Assembly (NCBI RefSeq): GCF_016907755.1
Contig: NZ_JAFBCN010000001.1
Span: 4,092,001 to 4,156,000, forward strand
Length of the DNA stretch: 64,000 nucleotides
DNA from: Cellulosimicrobium cellulans
GTDB taxonomy: Bacteria > Actinomycetota > Actinomycetes > Actinomycetales > Cellulomonadaceae
Direction of reading: 5' to 3'
Under the pieces are notes generated by a model. That model did no database searches. It saw only the letters and a program-made list of their open reading frames with translations, and was not told the origin of the DNA. Positions within the stretch are counted from its first letter, which is position 1. Every line of letters begins with the position of its first letter. A program made the translations under genes and the position numbers. This document shows positions 1-8,528 of this stretch, piece by piece.

Positions 1-293
1 TCGCGATGCAGATGCACCTGCAGGGCGCGCACGTCGTCGTCACAGACCCCCGCGCGGTGGAGAACGCGCGGCGTACCGCGCCGGAGCTCAAGTTCGCGGC
101 GACCGTCGAGGAGGCGGCGCAGGAGGCCGACGTCGTCGTCCTGCTCACGGAGTGGCGCGAGTACCGCGACCTCGACCCTCGCGCGCTGGGCGAGCACGTC
201 GCGCACCGGCGCGTGCTGGACGGGCGCAACGCGCTCGACCCGTCGGTCTGGCGCGACGCGGGCTGGACGTACCGCGCGCTCGGCCGGCCCTGA
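1..293 (+). CDS. UDP-glucose/UDP-sugar 6-dehydrogenase, C-terminal part (gene starts before the window)
   Basis: About 97 C-terminal residues are visible, ending at TGA 291-293. The order of motifs (VVVTDP, then VVLLTEWREY, then VLDGRNALDP and W..AGW.YRALGR) is that of the UDP-binding C-terminal domain of the UDP-glucose/GDP-mannose dehydrogenase family. That family oxidises UDP-glucose to UDP-glucuronate in two NAD-dependent steps in the cytosol. The NAD-binding domain and catalytic cysteine lie outside the window, so substrate cannot be decided. The open frame continues to the window edge; the ATG at 6 is internal. Confidence 0.85.
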   Translation, partial: AMQMHLQGAHVVVTDPRAVENARRTAPELKFAATVEEAAQEADVVVLLTEWREYRDLDPRALGEHVAHRRVLDGRNALDPSVWRDAGWTYRALGRP

Positions 294-332
294 CGCGGCG
301 GGAGCCCCGGCGCGGTCGGCCGACCGCACGCC

Positions 333-1061
333 TCAGCTCGTCGCCGCTGCCGTCGCCGCGACCGTGGCGCCGACGAGGATCGCCGCGGTGACCTCCTCGA
401 CGTAGGCGCGCACCGCCTCGCTCGCCCAGCTCTGCCGCGCGATCTCCTTCGCGCGCGCGTCGACGTCCCGGCGGCGCGGTCCGGACAGGTCGGTCCCGCC
501 GTCCACGACTGCCGGCGCGCCTCGACCACCACCCGCCGCGAGCACCCGGCCCGTCTGCCCGGTCGCGGCGAGGATCGCGACGAGGGCAGCCGTCCGCTGG
601 TCCGGCGCGCCGCCGTCGACGAGGACGCGCCACAGGTCGGCGCGCACGCCGTCCTCGTGCCGGGTGTCGGCGGCCGGCCAGCGCGTGGTCGGGAAGATGC
701 CGAGCACACGCCCGTCCTCGCGACGCAGGACCCCCCGCACGGCGAGCGACTCGATCGCGCGCGACGCGGGCCGGAGCTTCGCGAGGGGCGCGACGAGCGC
801 CTTCGGCTTCGACCCCTCGCGCGACCGCACGACGGTCAGGGCCTCGTCGAGCAGCGCGTTGCCGGTCGGGGACGCGTCCCGCACGACGATGCGCCCGATC
901 CTCCCGCCGTCGCCGTCGCCCGCGAGGTCCGCGCGCCCCAGGAGCGCGAGCTCGACCAGGAGCGCCCCGGCGGCGACCTGCTCTCGGTACGACGCGTCGA
1001 CGACGGCCTTCCCGGTCACGTCGTCGAGCGTGAGCAGCAGGTAGTCCTCGAGGATGAGCAT
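333..1061 (-). CDS. GPP34/GOLPH3-family protein
   Basis: A 242-residue soluble protein opening with LILEDYLLLTLDD and a basic, Ala/Leu-rich helical body, the pattern of the GPP34 family. This family is widespread in Actinobacteria, and its eukaryotic members (GOLPH3/Vps74) bind phosphoinositides at the Golgi. Its bacterial role is not settled. The start is supported by a TAGCGT -10 box at 1068-1073 six bases before the ATG, suggesting a leaderless message. The gene is convergent with the UDP-sugar dehydrogenase upstream. No transmembrane segment is visible. Confidence 0.8.
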   Translation of the reverse strand: MLILEDYLLLTLDDVTGKAVVDASYREQVAAGALLVELALLGRADLAGDGDGGRIGRIVVRDASPTGNALLDEALTVVRSREGSKPKALVAPLAKLRPASRAIESLAVRGVLRREDGRVLGIFPTTRWPAADTRHEDGVRADLWRVLVDGGAPDQRTAALVAILAATGQTGRVLAAGGGRGAPAVVDGGTDLSGPRRRDVDARAKEIARQSWASEAVRAYVEEVTAAILVGATVAATAAATS

Positions 1062-1135
1062 GTCCCCACGCTACGGCTGCCGCCGCAGAACGATCAGGTG
1101 CCGAATGTCATGTGCCGGCCGCGCGACCGGGCAAC

Positions 1136-2050
1136 CTACCGGTCGCGGAAGACGAGCACGGCGGACTCCTTCTCGAGATGAAGGATCGCGCGCTCACAAC
1201 CCTCCTCGGTGACCCGGACCACCCACGGTGGCGCCGCCGTGGTGGACACGAGCTCCCCTGAGACGACGCCGGGGCAGTCCTGGCCCAGGAGTGCTGTCGG
1301 GGCCGGGCTGACGGAGTCGAGGAACGTGAAGGTGACGGCGGCGCCCCGGTACTGCTGGGCCGTGACGTCCCGGACCGACGCCACGAGCCCGACGAGGCAG
1401 ACCGCCGCGACGAGCGCCGCGACGGCGCTCCACATCCGGAGGGTCGTGAACCGGCCCCAGGTCAGCGCGTAGAGGCCTGCGCTCTCCAGGCGGTAGGAGA
1501 CCCAGCCGAGGACCGTGAGGTCGCGTTCCACGGCTGCTCTCCGCGCGACGAACGCCTCCCGCTGGTCCGCGGGGACCGCAGGGTCCTTGAGCGTCTCCAT
1601 GACACGCCTCTGGTCGTCGAGGACCCGTTCCCGGCGCTCGAGCAGACCAGGGACGTCGGCCGCCCAGAGCCCGAGAAAGGTCGCCGGCTCCTTGGCGATC
1701 TCCGACCGCAGCTCCGCGAACCGCGCGTGGGTCGCGATCTCCCCCAGGCTGACGACCTGGGGCGCGAGCACCCGGCTCGCGAGCACGACCACCGCGCCGA
1801 GCGACACGAGGACTCCTGTCCCCCACACCAGCGCGACCGGTGTCAACGCCCCGGAGTCGGACACGACGCCCGCGACAGGGAAGGCGGCGGCCAGGAATGC
1901 GACCAGGGCCACCGTCGACGTCGCGAACCACTTCGCGACGTCCCGCAGACGTGCCGTGGAGGCGTCGAAGGAGGAGATGCGCGCGACGGTGAGCGCCGTC
2001 TCGACGGGTGCCGGTCCGGCCACGGCTCCCGGCGGCGGCGAGGCGGTCAT
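1136..2050 (-). CDS. Hypothetical membrane protein with three transmembrane segments
   Basis: 304 residues. Hydrophobic segments lie near residues 42-62, 68-92 and 209-226, with a soluble, charged helical stretch (about 100-185, many E/R) between the second and third. The last ~75 residues are non-membrane and contain two cysteines, probably outside the cell. I do not recognise the family. The ATG is one base after the stop of the 53-residue gene upstream, so the two are almost certainly co-transcribed and translationally coupled. Confidence 0.7.
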   Translation of the reverse strand: MTASPPPGAVAGPAPVETALTVARISSFDASTARLRDVAKWFATSTVALVAFLAAAFPVAGVVSDSGALTPVALVWGTGVLVSLGAVVVLASRVLAPQVVSLGEIATHARFAELRSEIAKEPATFLGLWAADVPGLLERRERVLDDQRRVMETLKDPAVPADQREAFVARRAAVERDLTVLGWVSYRLESAGLYALTWGRFTTLRMWSAVAALVAAVCLVGLVASVRDVTAQQYRGAAVTFTFLDSVSPAPTALLGQDCPGVVSGELVSTTAAPPWVVRVTEEGCERAILHLEKESAVLVFRDR

Positions 2051-2051
2051 G

Positions 2052-2213
2052 TCACTCGTCCGACGGCGTGGCGAGGTCGTCGAGCAGGTCGCCCACGACC
2101 GGGTGCTGGTCGGGTCCCGGACCGTCGAGCGGGACGACCCACCGTTGCCCGTCCCACTGCAGGAGCCGACCGTCGACCCAGCGATACTCTCCGACCTCGG
2201 GCTGGTGGCTCAT
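2052..2213 (-). CDS. Small protein (53 aa) with a YRWVDGRLLQWDGQRW motif
   Basis: A short acidic protein whose core GEYRWVDGRLLQWDGQRWV resembles the WDG.RW motif of DUF2510-type modules found in actinobacterial membrane proteins. The start chosen here has a strong ribosome binding site (GGAGGG, 3 nt before the ATG). A longer frame upstream in the same phase is proline/arginine-rich and unlikely to be translated. It is coupled to the three-TM protein downstream (1-nt gap), so a joint function is plausible but unknown. Confidence 0.6.
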   Translation of the reverse strand: MSHQPEVGEYRWVDGRLLQWDGQRWVVPLDGPGPDQHPVVGDLLDDLATPSDE

Positions 2214-2343
2214 CGTCCCTCCAGGGTCTCCGGGAACGCCCTGGCCACCAGGGTTCCGCGGCGGGACCATGTCTGCAAGAGGACGGCGCCGGGACGCCGG
2301 CAGGACGACGGGCGGCGAGGCTCCGGCGCGCGGAGGCGCGTCC

Positions 2344-2955
2344 TCAGTCCGCGAGCTCCCAGCGCACGGTGACGCTCGCACGGACCTCCTGCGTGCCGGG
2401 CTCGACGACGAGCGCGTCGCTCGCGGCCTTGGCCGCCATCAGGCGCGGCACCGGTCCGGGCCCGCCGACGTCCTCGCGGACCTCCACGACCGGGCCGAGC
2501 GAGCGACCCGCGAGCCGGGCGTACTGCTCGGCGCGCGAGCGGGCGTCGGCGAACGCCGCGTCGCGCGCCGCGACGGCGAGCGGGCCGGGGTCGCCGACGG
2601 CGAGGCTCGTCGAGTCGAGGCGCGCGACGGGCCCCGCCGCGTCGAGCGCGACGCGGACGATCTCGCCGCACGCCGCGACGTCGCGCACGGTCGCGCGCAG
2701 GGTGAGCCGCGCCGTCGTGCGCGGGCCGTCCTCGCGCTGCTCGGTCCACGTCGACGTCTGCGACGTGCGCACGTCCACGGGGTCCACGCCCGCCGCGACG
2801 AGCGCGTCGCGCGCCGCGGCGAGCCCCGTGCTCGCGCGGTCGAGGGCCTCCTGGACGCCGGGCGCGCTGGCCTCCGTGCCCAGCTCGACGACCGCGACGT
2901 CCGGCGCCGCGGTCACCGCCCCCTGACCGGTGGTCGTCACTCCCGAGCCGCCCAC
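2344..2955 (-). CDS. SIMPL-domain (DUF541) protein
   Basis: 203 residues beginning VTTTGQGAVTAAPDVAVV, then alternating beta strands and helices including ARDAAFADARSRAEQYA, the pattern of the SIMPL/DUF541 family. Related proteins are often periplasmic and linked to oxidative stress, but no signal peptide is visible here. GTG at 2955 follows AGGAGG closely; GTG at 2940 is an alternative. It starts 11 nt after the prs stop, so it is probably the last gene of a glmU-prs-SIMPL transcript. Confidence 0.75.
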   Translation of the reverse strand: MGGSGVTTTGQGAVTAAPDVAVVELGTEASAPGVQEALDRASTGLAAARDALVAAGVDPVDVRTSQTSTWTEQREDGPRTTARLTLRATVRDVAACGEIVRVALDAAGPVARLDSTSLAVGDPGPLAVAARDAAFADARSRAEQYARLAGRSLGPVVEVREDVGGPGPVPRLMAAKAASDALVVEPGTQEVRASVTVRWELAD

Positions 2956-2966
2956 GGCCCCTCCTG

Positions 2967-3950
2967 TCAGCTGTTGCCGTCGAAGAGCGAGGTGACCGAC
3001 CCGTCGTCGAACACCTCGCGGATGGCGCGCGCGACGAGCGGCGCGATGGAGAGCACGGTGAGCTGCGGGAACTGCTTCTCCGCGGCGATGGGCAGGGTGT
3101 CCGTGATGACGACCTCGCTCGCCCCGCACTCCGAGAGGCGCTGCGCCGCCGGGTCGGACAGCACGCCGTGCGTCGCGGCCACGATGACCGACCGCGCGCC
3201 CGCGGCGAGGATGACGCGCACCGCCTCGGCGATCGTGCCGCCCGTGTCGATGAGGTCGTCGACGAGCACGCAGTCGCGGCCCTCGACGTCGCCGACGACG
3301 CGGTTGGCGACGGCCTGGTTCGGGCGCGTGACGTCGCGCGTCTTGTGGACGAACGCGAGCGGGCCGCCGCCGAGCTTCGCCGCCCACTGCTCGGCGACGC
3401 GGATGCGGCCGGCGTCGGGCGAGACGACCGTGACGTTCGACGTGTCGACGCGCGTGCGGACGTAGTCCGTGAGGATCGGCATGGCCCACAGGTGGTCGAC
3501 CGGGCCGTCGAAGAAGCCCTGCGTCTGCGCGGCGTGCAGGTCGACGCTCATGAGACGGTCGGCGCCCGCGGCGGTGAACAGGTCGGACATGAGGCGGGCC
3601 GAGATCGGCTCGCGGCCGCGGTGCTTCTTGTCCTGGCGGGCGTAGCCGTAGAACGGCTGGACGACCGTGATGGTGCGGGCCGAGGCGCGCTTCGCGGCGT
3701 CGACCATGAGCAGCTGCTCCATGATCCACTGGTTGATCGGCGCGGTGTGGCTCTGGAGGATGAAGACGTCGGCGCCGCGCACCGACTCGCCGAACCGGAC
3801 GTAGATCTCGCCGTTCGCGAAGTCGTACGCGGTCGTGGGCAGCAGGTCGATGCCCAGCTCCCGCGCGACCTCGTTGGCGAGCTCGGGGTGCGCGCGCCCC
3901 GAGGCGAGGACGAGGGACTTCTCCCCGTTTCCGGCGATGGTGCTGCTCAT
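2967..3950 (-). CDS. prs: Ribose-phosphate pyrophosphokinase (PRPP synthase)
   Basis: 327 residues, the usual length for class I PRPP synthases. Makes PRPP from ribose-5-phosphate and ATP for nucleotide, His and Trp synthesis in the cytosol. Visible motifs: FANGEIYVRFGESVRGADVF near residues 43-62, the flexible loop QPFYGYARQDKKHRGREPI (about 97-115), VDLHAAQTQGFFDGPVDHL, and the PRPP-binding loop VLVDDLIDTGGT. The ATG is preceded by GAAGGAA. It follows glmU by 68 nt in the same direction, the common actinobacterial glmU-prs arrangement, linking UDP-GlcNAc and PRPP supply. Confidence 0.97.
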   Translation of the reverse strand: MSSTIAGNGEKSLVLASGRAHPELANEVARELGIDLLPTTAYDFANGEIYVRFGESVRGADVFILQSHTAPINQWIMEQLLMVDAAKRASARTITVVQPFYGYARQDKKHRGREPISARLMSDLFTAAGADRLMSVDLHAAQTQGFFDGPVDHLWAMPILTDYVRTRVDTSNVTVVSPDAGRIRVAEQWAAKLGGGPLAFVHKTRDVTRPNQAVANRVVGDVEGRDCVLVDDLIDTGGTIAEAVRVILAAGARSVIVAATHGVLSDPAAQRLSECGASEVVITDTLPIAAEKQFPQLTVLSIAPLVARAIREVFDDGSVTSLFDGNS

Positions 3951-4018
3951 ACCAGTGGGTTCCTTCGGTGGTGTTTCCGGGTGCGGGGTGGGTCTGAGGA
4001 GGTCTCGGCCGGACGCGG

Positions 4019-5695
4019 TCAGTCTGCCGTGGTCGCGGGACGACCGCCACGCAGCGCCTCGAGCGTGTGCTCGAGCTCGGGGCCGGGCGGCGGCGGGGTC
4101 GGGCGCTCGGCGGTCGCCGCGGCGCTCTGGTCCGCGAGCTGGGCCTGGGCCTGCGCGCCGAGGGGCGCCGCCTCGGGGTCGCTCGCGCGCGCGGCGGCCG
4201 CGGCGTCGGCCGCCGCGGTGCCGGGGCGGCGGCGCTCGACCCAGCCCTCGATGTTGCGCTGCTGCCCGCCGCTCACGCCGAGCGCGCCCGCGGGCACGTC
4301 GCGGCGGATCACGGAGCCGGCGGCGGTGTACGCACCGTCCCCGACGCTCACCGGGGCGACGAACATGTTGTCCGCGCCCGTGCGCGCGTGCGACCCGATC
4401 ACCGTGCGGTGCTTGTGCACGCCGTCGTAGTTGACGGTGACCGACGCGGCGCCGATGTTCGTGTGCTCGCCGATCGTCGCGTCGCCCACGTAGGACAGGT
4501 GCGGGATCTTGGAACCCTCGCCGATCTCCGCGTTCTTCGTCTCGACGAACGTGCCGATCTTGCCCTGCGCGCCCAGCACGGTGCCGGGCCGCAGGTAGGC
4601 GAACGGGCCGACGGACGTCCCCGCGCCCAGGACCGCGAGGCTGCCGTGCGTGCGGGTCACCGTCGCGCCCGCGCCGACCTCCGTGTCCGTGAGGGTCGTG
4701 TCCGGGCCGATCGTCGAGCCCTCGGCGACGACCGTCGCCCCGTGGAGCTGGGTGCCGGGGAGCAGGGTGACGTCGCGCGCGAGCTCGACGTCGACGTCGA
4801 CCCACGTCGTCGCCGGGTCGACGACGGTCACGCCCGCGCGCATCCAGTCCTCGAGGATCCGGCGGTTGAGCTCCGCGCGCAGCGTCGCGAGCTGCACGCG
4901 GTCGTTGACGCCCTCGACGATCGTCGGGTCCGCGGAGACGAGCGCCCGGACCGAGCCGCCCTCGGCGCGCGCCGCCGCGACGACGTCCGTCAGGTAGACC
5001 TCGCCCTGCGCGTTGTCGCGACCGAGCGTGCCCAGACCGCGGCGCAGGACCGCCGCGTCGAACACGTAGATCGACGCGTTGATCTCGCGGATCGCGCGCT
5101 CGTCGGCCGACGCGTCCTTGTGCTCGACGATCCGCTGCACGTCGCCCGAGCCGTCGCGCACGACACGCCCGTAGCCGGTCGCGTCCTCGAGCTCCGTCGT
5201 CAGCATCGTCACCGCGTTGCCGTCCGCGACGTGCGCGGCGAGGAGCTGGGCGAGCGTGCCGCCGTCGAGCAGCGGGGTGTCGCCCGCGGTGACGACCACG
5301 GGGCCCTCGAGCCCGTCGCCGACGCCACGGCCCTCCTGCCCGTCGGGCACGCCGTGGAGGAGCGCCTGGGCGTGCGCCTTGGCGTCGAGCGCGGCGAGCG
5401 CGCACTGCACCGCGCGCCCGGTCCCGGGGATCTCGTCCTGGTCCACGACGACCGCGTCCGGGTCCACCGAGACGGCGTGCTCGGCGACGCGGTCGCGCTC
5501 GTGCCGCACGACGACGGCGAGCAGCGCCGGGTCGAGCGAGCGCGCCGCGACGAGCACGTGCCCGAGCAGGCTGCGGCCCGCGAGCGTGTGGAGCATCTTG
5601 GGGGTGGACGACTTCATCCGCGTGCCCTCGCCGGCGGCGAGGACGATCACGGCAGCGGGGGCGACGGTGGAGTCGGTTCCCTGCTGAGCTTCCAT
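4019..5695 (-). CDS. glmU: Bifunctional GlmU: GlcNAc-1-P uridyltransferase / glucosamine-1-P acetyltransferase
   Basis: 558 residues. The N-terminal domain carries the pyrophosphorylase signature [18 protein letters not shown] (about 20-37), [10 protein letters not shown], the metal-binding GDTPLL and GYGRVVR. The C-terminal half is a left-handed beta helix of hexapeptide repeats ([36 protein letters not shown]). Together they turn glucosamine-1-P into UDP-GlcNAc for peptidoglycan. The last ~90 residues are an Ala/Pro-rich tail longer than in E. coli GlmU, as is common in actinobacteria. GAGGGG precedes the ATG. A second GlmU-like N-domain occurs at 60957-63203 fused to a mutase; this copy has the intact signature. 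Confidence 0.96.
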   Translation of the reverse strand: MEAQQGTDSTVAPAAVIVLAAGEGTRMKSSTPKMLHTLAGRSLLGHVLVAARSLDPALLAVVVRHERDRVAEHAVSVDPDAVVVDQDEIPGTGRAVQCALAALDAKAHAQALLHGVPDGQEGRGVGDGLEGPVVVTAGDTPLLDGGTLAQLLAAHVADGNAVTMLTTELEDATGYGRVVRDGSGDVQRIVEHKDASADERAIREINASIYVFDAAVLRRGLGTLGRDNAQGEVYLTDVVAAARAEGGSVRALVSADPTIVEGVNDRVQLATLRAELNRRILEDWMRAGVTVVDPATTWVDVDVELARDVTLLPGTQLHGATVVAEGSTIGPDTTLTDTEVGAGATVTRTHGSLAVLGAGTSVGPFAYLRPGTVLGAQGKIGTFVETKNAEIGEGSKIPHLSYVGDATIGEHTNIGAASVTVNYDGVHKHRTVIGSHARTGADNMFVAPVSVGDGAYTAAGSVIRRDVPAGALGVSGGQQRNIEGWVERRRPGTAAADAAAAARASDPEAAPLGAQAQAQLADQSAAATAERPTPPPPGPELEHTLEALRGGRPATTAD

Positions 5696-5725
5696 GGGTG
5701 TTCCCCTCGGGATCGGTGGCACGAG

Positions 5726-5797
5726 CTCCGCCCCCAGGACTCGAACCTGGACCAAGGGCACCAAAAACCCTTGTGCTGCCGATTACACCAAGGCGGA
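5726..5797 (-). tRNA. tRNA-Gln (anticodon TTG)
   Basis: 72 nt folding into a full cloverleaf: acceptor TCCGCCT with GGGCGGA, D stem GTGT/GCAC, anticodon stem AGGGT/GCCCT with loop TTTTGGT (anticodon TTG), T loop TTCGAGT and discriminator G. CCA is not encoded. It lies 30 nt upstream of glmU on the same strand. Confidence 0.95.
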
Positions 5798-5992
5798 TCG
5801 GACCCGGCGACGCTCGCGCCCGGTGCGTTCCCGGGCCACGACGGGCGGGGTGGGTCCGGGAACAGTCTGCCAGGTCGCTCCCCGTGCCCGACGCCGGTCG
5901 TGCCCGTCTCGTCCGGTCCGCACCCTGGTCCTCGCTCACCGCGACAGTTGCCTGCGCCACACCGGTGCGGGGCACGCGAGCGGGTGCACGGC

Positions 5993-6640
5993 ATGATGGA
6001 CCCCGTGGCCGAGTCCAGACGCACCCCCCGATCCCGCATGACCGCGAGCCAGCGGCGCGAGCAGCTGCTCGCCGTGAGCCGCGGGCTGTTCGCCGAGAAG
6101 GGGTTCGAGGGCACGAGCGTCGAGGAGATCGCCGCGCGCGCCGAGGTGTCCAAGCCCGTCGTGTACGAGCACTTCGGCGGCAAGGAGGGCATCTACGCCG
6201 TCGTCGTGGACCGCGAGGTCCAGGCGCTCACGGCGGCGCTCTCGGGCGCGCTCGACGAGGGCGGCCACCCCAAGGTCCTCCTCGAGCGCACCGCGCTCGC
6301 CCTCCTGTCCTACATCGAGGCGTCCGAGGACGGGTTCCGCATCCTCGTGCGCGACTCCCCCGTCGCCCAGGCCACCGGCACGTTCTCCAGCCTCATCGGC
6401 GACGTCGCGACCCAGGTCGAGCACCTGCTCGCCCACCAGTTCAAGACGCGCGGCCTCGACCCGAAGGTCGCGCCCATCTACGCGCAGATGCTCGTCGGCA
6501 TGGTCGCCCTCACCGGGCAGTACTGGCTCGACGTGCGCTCGCCCAAGAAGACGGAGGTCGCGGCGCACCTCGTCAACCTCGCGTGGAACGGCCTCGCGGA
6601 CATGGAGAAGAGGCCGCACCTCATCACGACGAAGTCCTGA
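5993..6640 (+). CDS. TetR/AcrR-family transcriptional regulator
   Basis: 215 residues. The helix-turn-helix spans about residues 22-66 (RREQLLAVSRGLFAEKGFEG, then SVEEIAARAEVSKPVVYEHFGGKEGIY), the classic TetR pattern; the rest is the helical ligand/dimer domain with GQYWLDVRSPKKTEVA. Two ATGs (5993, 5996) and GTG 6005 are possible starts; none has a strong ribosome site. The tyrosine-rich recognition helix and HFGGKEG are well conserved, so it should bind DNA. Target unknown; the neighbouring membrane protein gene is a candidate. Confidence 0.88.
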   Translation: MMDPVAESRRTPRSRMTASQRREQLLAVSRGLFAEKGFEGTSVEEIAARAEVSKPVVYEHFGGKEGIYAVVVDREVQALTAALSGALDEGGHPKVLLERTALALLSYIEASEDGFRILVRDSPVAQATGTFSSLIGDVATQVEHLLAHQFKTRGLDPKVAPIYAQMLVGMVALTGQYWLDVRSPKKTEVAAHLVNLAWNGLADMEKRPHLITTKS

Positions 6641-6750
6641 CGCGTCCGTCCACAGGTCGCCCGGGGAAACTTCTCCGAAACCGCGTCATGGCGCCCGGGC
6701 GAACCCGTCTCTCCTTGCGGAAGCACGAGACCGACGAAGCGGGGCACTTC

Positions 6751-7437
6751 ATGCACGGGCACGACCGGTCCACCGACCGCATGCACGAGGACCACCGGGA
6801 CGAGATCCGTCCCACGGTCTGGGGGTACTCGACCTGGACGACGGCGCGCTGCCTCCAGGGCGCCGTCGCCGGCGCACCGGACCGCATCGTCCAGCGCACC
6901 GACGTGCTGGTCCCCGGCCTGACGCCGCGCGAGCTGGACCGCGTGCGGCGGCACGCCGAGTGGCACGCGTCGGTCGACGGCGTGCGCCTGGGGCTCGTCG
7001 CGGGCGCGGCGACCGCGATCGCCGCGGTCCTCGTCGGCCACGACCTGGCGCCCGTCGCGCTCGTCCTCGTCGCCGCGCTCCTGGGCGTCACCGCCGCGCT
7101 CCTCACGCCGGTCCTCCTGCGGGTGGCCGGCCCCCGGCTCTCCCGGGTCGAGCGCCGGGCCCTGCGCGACGCCGTCGAGATCCGGCGCGTGCGGGTCGCG
7201 CCGCCGACGTCGGCGGGCATGCGCGTGCTCGTCGCGATGAGCGCCGTCGAGTCGATCTCGAGCCGACTCGACGAGCGGGATGCGGCGATCGCCCGCGAGC
7301 TCCTCTGGGCCGCGCTCGACGCCGTCCGGCGCGACGACGTCGCCGACGTCGACCAGGCGACCGCCGCGATGCTCCGCCTCACCGTGCGGGCCGCGCGCAC
7401 CCCGCTGCCGCCCGTGCGCGACGAGCACCGGGGCTGA
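6751..7437 (+). CDS. Hypothetical membrane protein with a two-helix membrane hairpin
   Basis: 228 residues from ATG 6751 (ATG 6688 and 6781 are alternatives; no clear ribosome site). The N-terminal ~75 residues are soluble with several His/Asp, followed by two adjacent hydrophobic helices (about 82-98 and 101-125) and a ~100-residue cytoplasmic helical tail rich in Arg/Asp. The C-terminal part (SAVESISSRLDERDAAIARELLWAAL) is amphipathic. Family not recognised; similar hairpin proteins are common in actinobacteria. Confidence 0.6.
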   Translation: MHGHDRSTDRMHEDHRDEIRPTVWGYSTWTTARCLQGAVAGAPDRIVQRTDVLVPGLTPRELDRVRRHAEWHASVDGVRLGLVAGAATAIAAVLVGHDLAPVALVLVAALLGVTAALLTPVLLRVAGPRLSRVERRALRDAVEIRRVRVAPPTSAGMRVLVAMSAVESISSRLDERDAAIARELLWAALDAVRRDDVADVDQATAAMLRLTVRAARTPLPPVRDEHRG

Positions 7438-7547
7438 GCCCTCGGCCGCGACCCCCGACCTCGGGAGGCTCCTCCCCTCCGTCGGGAGGGTGAGGACATG
7501 ACATCTGTCCCGTGCCGCGCGCGTTCGCCCGTGGTTGTCTGGGGCGC

Positions 7548-8528
7548 ATGGCGACACTCGAGATCGACTCGCTGACCAAGACCTACGGCGACGTGCGCGC
7601 CCTGCGCGGGACGTCCTTCGACGTGCGTGCCGGGGAGATCTTCGGCTTCGTGGGGTCCAACGGGGCGGGCAAGACCACGACGATGCGCATCGTCCTCGGC
7701 GTGCTCGCCGCCGACGGCGGCGAGGTGCGCTGGGACGGCAGGCCGATCGACCTCGCCGCGCGGCGGCGCATCGGCTACATGCCCGAGGAGCGCGGGCTCT
7801 ACCCGCGCATGAAGGTGGGCGAGCAGCTCGTCTACCTCGCCCGGCTGCACGGGCTGTCCGCCGCGGGGGCCAAGGACGCGATGGAACGCTGGACCACTAC
7901 CCTCGGCGTCGACGCGCGTCGCGGCGACGAGGTGCAGAAGCTCTCGCTCGGCAACCAGCAGCGCGTCCAGCTCGCGGCCGCGCTCACGCACGACCCCGAG
8001 CTGCTCGTGCTGGACGAGCCGTTCAGCGGGCTCGACCCCGTGGCCGTCGACGTCATGAGCGGCGTCCTGCGCGACCGCGCCGAGGCAGGCGTCCCCGTCG
8101 TCTTCTCCTCGCACCAGCTCGACCTCGTGGAGCGCCTGTGCGACCGCGTCGGGATCATCAAGGACGGCGCCATGGTGGAGGTCGGCACGATCGACGAGCT
8201 GCGCCGGACCGAGACCGAACGATGGGTCGTGGACGGACCACCGGGAGCGACGTGGATCGGCGCCGTGCCCGACGCGCGGGCCGTCAGCCTCGAGGGGTCG
8301 CGCACCGTCGTCGAGCTCGCGCACGGCGACGGGGCCGCGGGCGACGGTGCCGCCGTCGACGGGACGAGCGGGCGCGAGCAGGCCGTGCTGCGCGCCGCGC
8401 TCGCCGCGGGCCCGGTGCACGAGTTCTCGCTCGTCCGGCCGTCGCTCACCGAGCTGTACCGCGACGTCGTGAGCGCCGAGGAGAAGCCGGCCGGGACGGC
8501 CGCCGAGACCGTGGAGGTGGGGGCATGA
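7548..8528 (+). CDS. ABC-2 type exporter, ATP-binding protein
   Basis: 326 residues. Walker A GSNGAGKTT at 36-44, signature LSLGNQQR near 134, Walker B LLVLDEP near 153 and switch His in SSHQLDLVE. The YMPEERGLYPRMKVGEQL stretch and a C-terminal DUF4162-like tail place it in the NatA/YhaQ branch of exporters. It pairs with the permease that begins inside its stop codon (ATGA overlap), so the two are translationally coupled. Substrate unknown; NatAB-type systems export sodium or small toxic compounds. Confidence 0.93.
   Translation: MATLEIDSLTKTYGDVRALRGTSFDVRAGEIFGFVGSNGAGKTTTMRIVLGVLAADGGEVRWDGRPIDLAARRRIGYMPEERGLYPRMKVGEQLVYLARLHGLSAAGAKDAMERWTTTLGVDARRGDEVQKLSLGNQQRVQLAAALTHDPELLVLDEPFSGLDPVAVDVMSGVLRDRAEAGVPVVFSSHQLDLVERLCDRVGIIKDGAMVEVGTIDELRRTETERWVVDGPPGATWIGAVPDARAVSLEGSRTVVELAHGDGAAGDGAAVDGTSGREQAVLRAALAAGPVHEFSLVRPSLTELYRDVVSAEEKPAGTAAETVEVGA

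Noticed and set aside
5726-5797. tRNA-Gln or tRNA-Ala as an integration site for an island
   Set aside because: No integrase and no repeated tRNA 3' end were found near either tRNA.
2967-5975. A long minus-strand frame running through prs and glmU
   Set aside because: Only the prs part (from ATG 3950) is real; the upstream part is Arg/Ala-rich out-of-frame reading of glmU.
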